Of a stretch of 45,656 nt of DNA, positions 41,547-45,656 are shown one piece after another. Position 1 is the first letter of the stretch. Each line of letters starts with the position of its first letter. Origin of the DNA: Alphaproteobacteria bacterium (GTDB lineage: Bacteria > Bacteroidota > Bacteroidia > Bacteroidales > FEN-979); the NCBI GenBank assembly GCA_009928665.1, contig SACF01000033.1:1-45656 (forward strand). Reading direction: 5' to 3'. The translations under genes and the position numbers were made by a program. Below the pieces are notes generated by a model. The model ran no database searches. It saw nothing but the letters and a program-made list of their open reading frames with translations, and was not told the DNA's origin.

Positions 41547-41636
41547 TCAGGTTTCAGGTTTCAGGTTTCAGGTTTCGGGTTTCAAGTTTTTAGAGTTTTG
41601 TTTTGAATTTTCATTTTACATTCTGCACTTTGCATT
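41547..41636. repeat. TTTCAGG and TTTTGCA heptamer array
   Basis: GTTTCAGG units are followed by CATTTTACATTCTGCACTTTGCATTCTACATTTTGC units in which 7-8 base words repeat; the last units form the 3' end of the holin-like gene. Confidence 0.75.
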
Positions 41637-41834
41637 CTACATTTTGCATTTTCGGTTTTCACTTCTTCTTCCAAATACCGAATCCGGCATAAATAGCAGT
41701 CCCAGGATGGTGGGGAGGAGGGCGATGAATTCACCGCCGGTTAGGGTTCGGAGGTAGAGGAGGACAATGGCGACGAAGAGGAGAACAAGGCCGAGGAGGG
41801 TGGTGCGCCAGTTTTTTACAATCCGGTTTTTCAT
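41637..41834 (-). CDS. Small holin-like membrane protein
   Basis: A 65-residue protein with a positively charged N terminus (MKNRIVKNWR), two hydrophobic helices (about 12-29 LLGLVLLFVAIVLLYLR, and 35-51 FIALLPTILGLLFMP) and a charged tail, the size and charge pattern of a small holin. It lies directly upstream of the GH108 gene on the same strand. The last residues (SENRKCKM) are encoded by a heptamer repeat. I start at the ATG at 41834; an upstream extension to 41918 adds 28 residues without membrane character. 'Holin' rests on size, topology and position. Confidence 0.6.
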   Translation of the reverse strand: MKNRIVKNWRTTLLGLVLLFVAIVLLYLRTLTGGEFIALLPTILGLLFMPDSVFGRRSENRKCKM

Positions 41835-41952
41835 GGTGTCGGTTTTTTGAGGTTCGTGCAACAAAATTAGCCCGCGAAAAAGGCGGGCGGTAGTGGTAAA
41901 GGGTGGTACAACCCTCATGTATAAATCAGATAATGAATTAATTAGAGTGACG

Positions 41953-42780
41953 TTACGGAGCGAGTTTCCGGGAATTATTCATCATTTTTCGCAATTCTGC
42001 ACAAATGAAGTCGATGGTTTCCGGGGTGGGGGTGTCGAAATGGTTTTTCAGGCTTTTATGACTGATACACGGTTGTTTCGGAGTACAGAACTTGTCGGCA
42101 ACGAGCCGGCAGAACTTCGATTTGTTGTCAAGTGCAATGGCCTTATGCTCAAAAAAGAGGCGGCTCAGCGCCGCGAGGGCGGATACGTTGCTGTTGACCG
42201 GGATCTTTTCATGGGTGGGTGTGGTATTGTTACCGGCGGGAGTGAGCGCCGGCCAAAATTCGACCTGGTAAAGGAAACAACAGAGTTCCTGTACCAGATC
42301 TTCGGCATACATCTGCCAGAGCCAGGCATATCGGCGGGTCAGTCGCAACAGGCATTCCCGCATTTCGTCGCCGGGGGTCAACTCATTTCCGTTACGGGTA
42401 AAGGAGGGCGTTTTAAAGATCATCGCCCGTAAGCGTGTTGAATGGCCCGTGCCTTCGGGGTGGGTTACGGGGATGGTAAAGCAGGTAAGCCTGCGGCTGA
42501 ATGCGATGGCCTGCAGCAGGAGTGCCCGCTTGTCGCGCAGGTCGAGATCGCTTACAAATTCGATGATATTGCCGATCAAATGATCGCGCGTATACACTAC
42601 AGCGGCGGCAAACGCACTTAACGATTTGAAACCGTTGACCGAAACCAGCCTGATCCCGTTTTGACCGGTTAACGATTTATCAGGCTTTACCGTGTTATAA
42701 CCGATTATGATCGAGGCGGCCTGATTTATTTCGCCGAACATTTCGTTCAGCTCATACTGAAAAGAACCCATTGGTTTCAT
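41953..42780 (-). CDS. Uncharacterised protein, first gene of the lysis island
   Basis: A 275-residue soluble protein. The N-terminal two thirds is helical and contains INQAASIIIGYNTVKPDKSL and DLRDKRALLLQAIAFSRRL. The C-terminal part (ALAALSRLFFEHKAIALDNKSKFCRLVADKFCTPKQPCISHKSLKNHFDTPTPETIDFICAELRKMM) is faintly like the RteC-type domain of conjugative-transposon regulators. I cannot assign a function. Being first in the minus-strand gene row, with a shared upstream element, it could be the regulator of the island. Confidence 0.6.
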   Translation of the reverse strand: MKPMGSFQYELNEMFGEINQAASIIIGYNTVKPDKSLTGQNGIRLVSVNGFKSLSAFAAAVVYTRDHLIGNIIEFVSDLDLRDKRALLLQAIAFSRRLTCFTIPVTHPEGTGHSTRLRAMIFKTPSFTRNGNELTPGDEMRECLLRLTRRYAWLWQMYAEDLVQELCCFLYQVEFWPALTPAGNNTTPTHEKIPVNSNVSALAALSRLFFEHKAIALDNKSKFCRLVADKFCTPKQPCISHKSLKNHFDTPTPETIDFICAELRKMMNNSRKLAP

Positions 42781-42807
42781 AATTCCTGATTTTAATAATT
42801 AATACCG

Positions 42808-42898
42808 GTTAATCAGGCTTTTATGAAAAGGTGAAAAGGGAACATGCATTTTTTAACACTATTTAACATTAACATAACATTTATTTCCATTTTTTACG
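42808..42898 (-). promoter_or_regulatory. Upstream segment shared with 39471-39540
   Basis: It starts GTTAATCAGGCTTTTATGAA and continues AAGGTGAA, followed by four TTAACA/ATAACA words and TTTTTTACG. It lies 28 bases upstream of the ATG at 42780. No -7 element of the consensus type is clear. Confidence 0.4.
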
Positions 42899-43084
42899 AT
42901 AATTCCAAAACGAGGCTATAAGCGTTGTATAATATCCGAACCGTTAAGGAATAATATTCGAATATGCAGGGAATAAGGAATCAGAGAAAAAGGAATGGAA
43001 AATTGAAAATGGAAAATAGAAAACGAAGAAACTGATGTGCGTGCCTGAAATAGGTTGACCAAAAATTGGTTAAAATGTCAACCT

Positions 43085-43480
43085 ATGAAAGCATTGAAAA
43101 AGACTAAGCGACAGAATCGGATCTTCAGTGAAGATATTAAGAAGCAAGTAGTAAAAGATATTGAGAAGGGTAAATGTACAGTTACCCAAGCCACAAGGGA
43201 GCTCATGGTCAGCCATACTTCGATATATAAGTGGCTATACAAGTATAGCTTATCTTTGCATAAAGATTGCGTACTTGTGGTAGAAAACAAGAGTGAAGCA
43301 TATCGTAGTAATGAGCTACAGAAGCGCATTACAGAATTGGAGGCAGCCCTTGGCCGGAAGCAAATGGAAATTGATTTGCTCAACAAAGTGATAGAGTTGG
43401 CAGGTAAGGAACAGAATGTTGATTTAAAAAAAAATTTCTTAGGCCGGCTCTCGAATGGTATAGAGTTCACAAAAGAATGA
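43085..43480 (+). CDS. IS3-family transposase OrfA
   Basis: A 131-residue DNA-binding protein with a helix-turn-helix (FSEDIKKQVVKDIEKGKCTVTQATRELMVSHTSIYKWLYKYS) and a leucine-zipper-like helix (LQKRITELEAALGRKQMEIDLLNKVIEL). The ATG at 43085 is preferred; a TTG at 43055 lies in the inverted repeat. Near the end, a run of nine A (43426-43434) is a likely -1 ribosomal slip site: slipping there leads into the orfB frame and gives the OrfAB transposase. The stop also overlaps the orfB ATG (ATGA). Confidence 0.88.
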   Translation: MKALKKTKRQNRIFSEDIKKQVVKDIEKGKCTVTQATRELMVSHTSIYKWLYKYSLSLHKDCVLVVENKSEAYRSNELQKRITELEAALGRKQMEIDLLNKVIELAGKEQNVDLKKNFLGRLSNGIEFTKE

Positions 43481-44433
43481 CGCATTTTTATACTATGCAA
43501 GAACTCTATTCAATTGCAGGAATCACAAAGCAAGCCATGTGGAAATATAAGCAGCGCCAACAACAGATGGAAGAGATATCGGATCAGGTTGTGAACATAA
43601 TAAGCGAAATCCGAAATCACCATAAACGCATGGGATGCCGAAGTATTTACTATACCACCAGGGAAGCGGTAACGGTTGGGCGCGACATTTTTGAAAAGAT
43701 TGGGTTTGCAAACGGGTATAAACTTAAAAGAAAGCTAAACAGGCATAAGACCACCTGGCCTCAGAGGGTTACAATATATCCGAATCTTATAGAGGGCAAG
43801 GAGATCAATGGGATCAACCAGGTTTGGCAATCAGATATTTTTTATATCAAGATAGAAAATGTTGATTATTACGGTGTGAGTATCGAAGATGTGTATTCAA
43901 GAAAGCTGCTTGCTTTGCACATAGCTAAAGATCTAAGAGCATTACAAGTTGAAAGAGCATTAAAGAAAGCGTTGATCGTCAGAAAAGGTACGGATATATC
44001 CGAATGCATCTTTCATTCTGATCGTGGCAGCCAATATATCAGTGACCAGGTTACTCAATTGTTGTTGGATAACAAGATGAAAATCAGCATGTGTAAAATG
44101 CCTCAGGAAAATGCTTACGTTGAACGAGTTCAGGGAATCATAAAACATCAATACCTGTTTGAGGCAGACTTAAAAGAGAAAAATCTCAGTAACCAGATCC
44201 GCAAAATCCAGAACCTGTATAATGATGAAAAGCCTCATCGTTATTTGAAAATGATGACACCATCAGCATTTGAAAAAATGGTTGAAAAGTTGAATGAAAA
44301 TCAGAGACCTAAATTACAGATATTCAAGTGGTCTAACAACTTATTAACTAATTCCGAAGTTATTGACAAAAAAGAAAAAAGTAGCAAAAAAGAAAAAAGT
44401 CAACAAACAACTCCAGAGTTTAATAGTAATTGA
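43477..44433 (+). CDS. IS3-family transposase OrfB (DDE integrase domain)
   Basis: The catalytic subunit, 318 residues. It has the rve-type integrase core with Asp120 (VWQSDIFYIK), Asp182 (FHSDRGSQY) and Glu216 (ENAYVERVQGIIK), which is the DDE triad with 33 residues between the last two. The N-terminal part (HKRMGCRSIYYTTREA) is the usual IS150-type region. A Lys/Ser-rich tail (KKEKSSKKEKSQQ) follows the typical LYNDEKPHRYLKMMTPSAF motif. The gene seems intact, so the element may be active. Confidence 0.92.
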   Translation: MTHFYTMQELYSIAGITKQAMWKYKQRQQQMEEISDQVVNIISEIRNHHKRMGCRSIYYTTREAVTVGRDIFEKIGFANGYKLKRKLNRHKTTWPQRVTIYPNLIEGKEINGINQVWQSDIFYIKIENVDYYGVSIEDVYSRKLLALHIAKDLRALQVERALKKALIVRKGTDISECIFHSDRGSQYISDQVTQLLLDNKMKISMCKMPQENAYVERVQGIIKHQYLFEADLKEKNLSNQIRKIQNLYNDEKPHRYLKMMTPSAFEKMVEKLNENQRPKLQIFKWSNNLLTNSEVIDKKEKSSKKEKSQQTTPEFNSN

Positions 44434-44461
44434 AAAAAGTCAACCTATTTCAGTCATCAAC

Positions 44462-44500
44462 AACGAAGAAACTTGAAACTTGAAACCTGAAACCTGAAAC
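44462..44500. repeat. TGAAACT/TGAAACC heptamer array
   Basis: Four to five 7-base units lie between the IS and the epimerase ATG. The first 12 bases (AACGAAGAAACT) also occur on the left side of the IS. Confidence 0.75.
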
Positions 44501-44502
44501 AA

Positions 44503-45489
44503 ATGGACTATCCCAAAATAGCCAATAAACGTGTTCTCGTAACCGGCGGCGCCGGATTTATCGGCTCAAACCTTTGTGAAGATTTATTGAAGTATGATAA
44601 TGAAGTAATCTGCCTTGATAACTTCTCTACAGGGTATTACCGAAATATCAAAGACTTTATCGATCATCCTAAGTTCACCCTCATCGTCGGGGATATTCGA
44701 AAGATCGAAGATTGCAGGAAGGCTGTGGAAGGTATGGATCTGGTGTTGCATGAAGCGGCTATGGGATCGGTGCCCCGGTCGATCAACGATCCTTTAACCA
44801 CGAACTCTGTGAATATTGATGGGTTTTTAAACATGTTGGTGGCAGTGCGCGATGCCAAGGTCGAAAGAATGGTGTATGCCGCCAGTTCCTCTACCTACGG
44901 GGACTCGGAAACGCTTCCCAAGGTGGAAGATGTGATCGGAAAACCGCTTTCACCCTATGCGGTTACGAAATATGTAAACGAGCTTTACGCACACGTGTTT
45001 GCGCTGAACTACGGCATGGAATTGATCGGCTTGCGATACTTCAACGTGTTCGGTCGCAGGCAGGATCCCAATGGAGCATATGCCGCGGTGATCCCGCTCT
45101 TTGTAAAACAACTTATGAAGCACGAATCTCCCGTTATCAATGGTGATGGCACCAATTCCCGTGACTTTACTTATATCGACAACGTAATTCAGATGAACCA
45201 CCTGGCCGCCACGACAACCAATGCGGAAGCCATCAGCCAGGTCTTCAACACTGCCTATGGAGAGCGGACCACCCTTAATGAACTGATACAATATCTTATA
45301 GAGTATCTATCAGGAATGAATCCACAAATAACTAATGTGAAAATTCTTCATAACCCCAAGCGTGTTGGTGATATTCCGCACTCGCTTGCCAATATCGATA
45401 AAGCTCGAAATCTTTTAGGCTACAATCCACGATACTCGATGAAACAGGGACTGAAAGAAGCAGTGCATTGGTATTGGATTAACTTATAA
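44503..45489 (+). CDS. UDP-N-acetylglucosamine 4-epimerase-like SDR enzyme (WbpP/TviC group)
   Basis: Probably interconverts UDP-GlcNAc(A) and UDP-GalNAc(A) for the polysaccharide. The NAD motif GGAGFIGSN is at 16-24. The catalytic SSSTYGDSE and YAVTK (Tyr-x-x-x-Lys) are in the normal places, and the family-typical HEAAMGSVPRSINDPLTTN and YFNVFGRRQDPNGAYAAVIP are present. The 328 residues with the N-terminal pre-extension (MDYPKIANKRVLVTG) are typical of the WbpP group. With the dehydrogenase at 31816 it would make an acidic N-acetyl-hexosaminuronate. More genes of the locus probably follow beyond the window. Confidence 0.9.
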   Translation: MDYPKIANKRVLVTGGAGFIGSNLCEDLLKYDNEVICLDNFSTGYYRNIKDFIDHPKFTLIVGDIRKIEDCRKAVEGMDLVLHEAAMGSVPRSINDPLTTNSVNIDGFLNMLVAVRDAKVERMVYAASSSTYGDSETLPKVEDVIGKPLSPYAVTKYVNELYAHVFALNYGMELIGLRYFNVFGRRQDPNGAYAAVIPLFVKQLMKHESPVINGDGTNSRDFTYIDNVIQMNHLAATTTNAEAISQVFNTAYGERTTLNELIQYLIEYLSGMNPQITNVKILHNPKRVGDIPHSLANIDKARNLLGYNPRYSMKQGLKEAVHWYWINL

Positions 45490-45656
45490 TTGAAACCCTT
45501 ATTCGCTGAAAAAATGGGAAGTTAGGGTACCTAAAAAGGTTTTAGCGTGTAATTATTTAACTCAAGTTTCGCACTTTAATAACTCTATAATTGACGCGGG
45601 TTTCAGGCCGCTTGATTAACAAAACCAGATGTCATCATTTTTTCAGATTGTTGTTC
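45490..45656. other. Right-edge non-coding region
   Basis: The last 167 bases are A/T-rich without a repeat family of the kind seen elsewhere, and I see no gene, promoter consensus or hairpin in them. Confidence 0.4.

Larger units (their letters stand above)
43042..44456 (+). mobile_element. IS3-family insertion sequence (IS150-like)
   Basis: The element is about 1.4 kb with two overlapping genes, orfA and orfB, and 18-bp ends that match in inverse orientation at 17 of 18 positions: TGCCTGAAATAGGTTGAC (43042-43059) and the reverse complement of GTCAACCTATTTCAGTCA (44439-44456). The exact outer border is not certain. A 12-base direct repeat AACGAAGAAACT stands outside both ends, with 8 extra bases on the left and 5 on the right, longer than the usual 3-5 bp duplication of IS3. 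Confidence 0.85.

Overview
The window looks like chromosomal DNA of a member of the Bacteroidota, most likely Bacteroidales. The evidence is a type IX secretion sorting domain on a 1303-residue secreted protein, repeated TAnnTTTG promoter elements of the Bacteroidetes type, many lipoproteins, almost no Shine-Dalgarno sequences, and families such as DUF4292, S23/four-helix-bundle, RhuM and DUF4143.

Left part (1-24,700): mostly housekeeping genes at normal density. They include tRNA-Arg(CCT), metG, a metallophosphoesterase, an LD-carboxypeptidase, a YraN-type nuclease-fold protein, ribonuclease H, a flippase, dut, a TPR lipoprotein, a DUF4292 lipoprotein, an EnvC-like murein hydrolase activator, an EamA transporter, the large T9SS cargo protein, a CorC/CNNM-type membrane protein, a GT2 glycosyltransferase, a TPR protein and a DUF3108 protein.

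Right part (25,000-45,656): an exopolysaccharide locus that has been heavily invaded. Its backbone is a degenerate CapD-like protein, an HTH regulator, a Wza-type export protein, a nucleotide-sugar dehydrogenase, a Wzz-type chain-length protein and a UDP-sugar 4-epimerase, all on the plus strand. Between them lie a broken S23 gene, a nucleotidyltransferase/small-protein pair, a DUF4143 ATPase, two damaged RhuM genes, an IS3-type insertion sequence, and a minus-strand island (38,688-42,780) that carries what looks like a complete phage-type lysis set: GH108 muramidase, small holin-like membrane protein, and a lipoprotein with a C-terminal membrane anchor (unimolecular-spanin layout).

Two kinds of repeat fill the intergenic space. 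One is a MITE-like element of about 268 bp with 24-bp terminal inverted repeats, GC-rich palindromic arms and a core found in both orientations; there are deletion derivatives of 107-142 bp. One copy truncates an S23 gene. The other is a set of degenerate 7- and 8-base tandem repeat families. These are not only intergenic: one array is read in frame inside the T9SS protein, one supplies the signal peptide of the DUF4292 lipoprotein, and several genes start or stop inside them. A promoter followed by a GC-rich, foldable, non-coding stretch at 27,561-27,730 is a candidate structured RNA. All calls come from reading the sequence alone; no database search was run.
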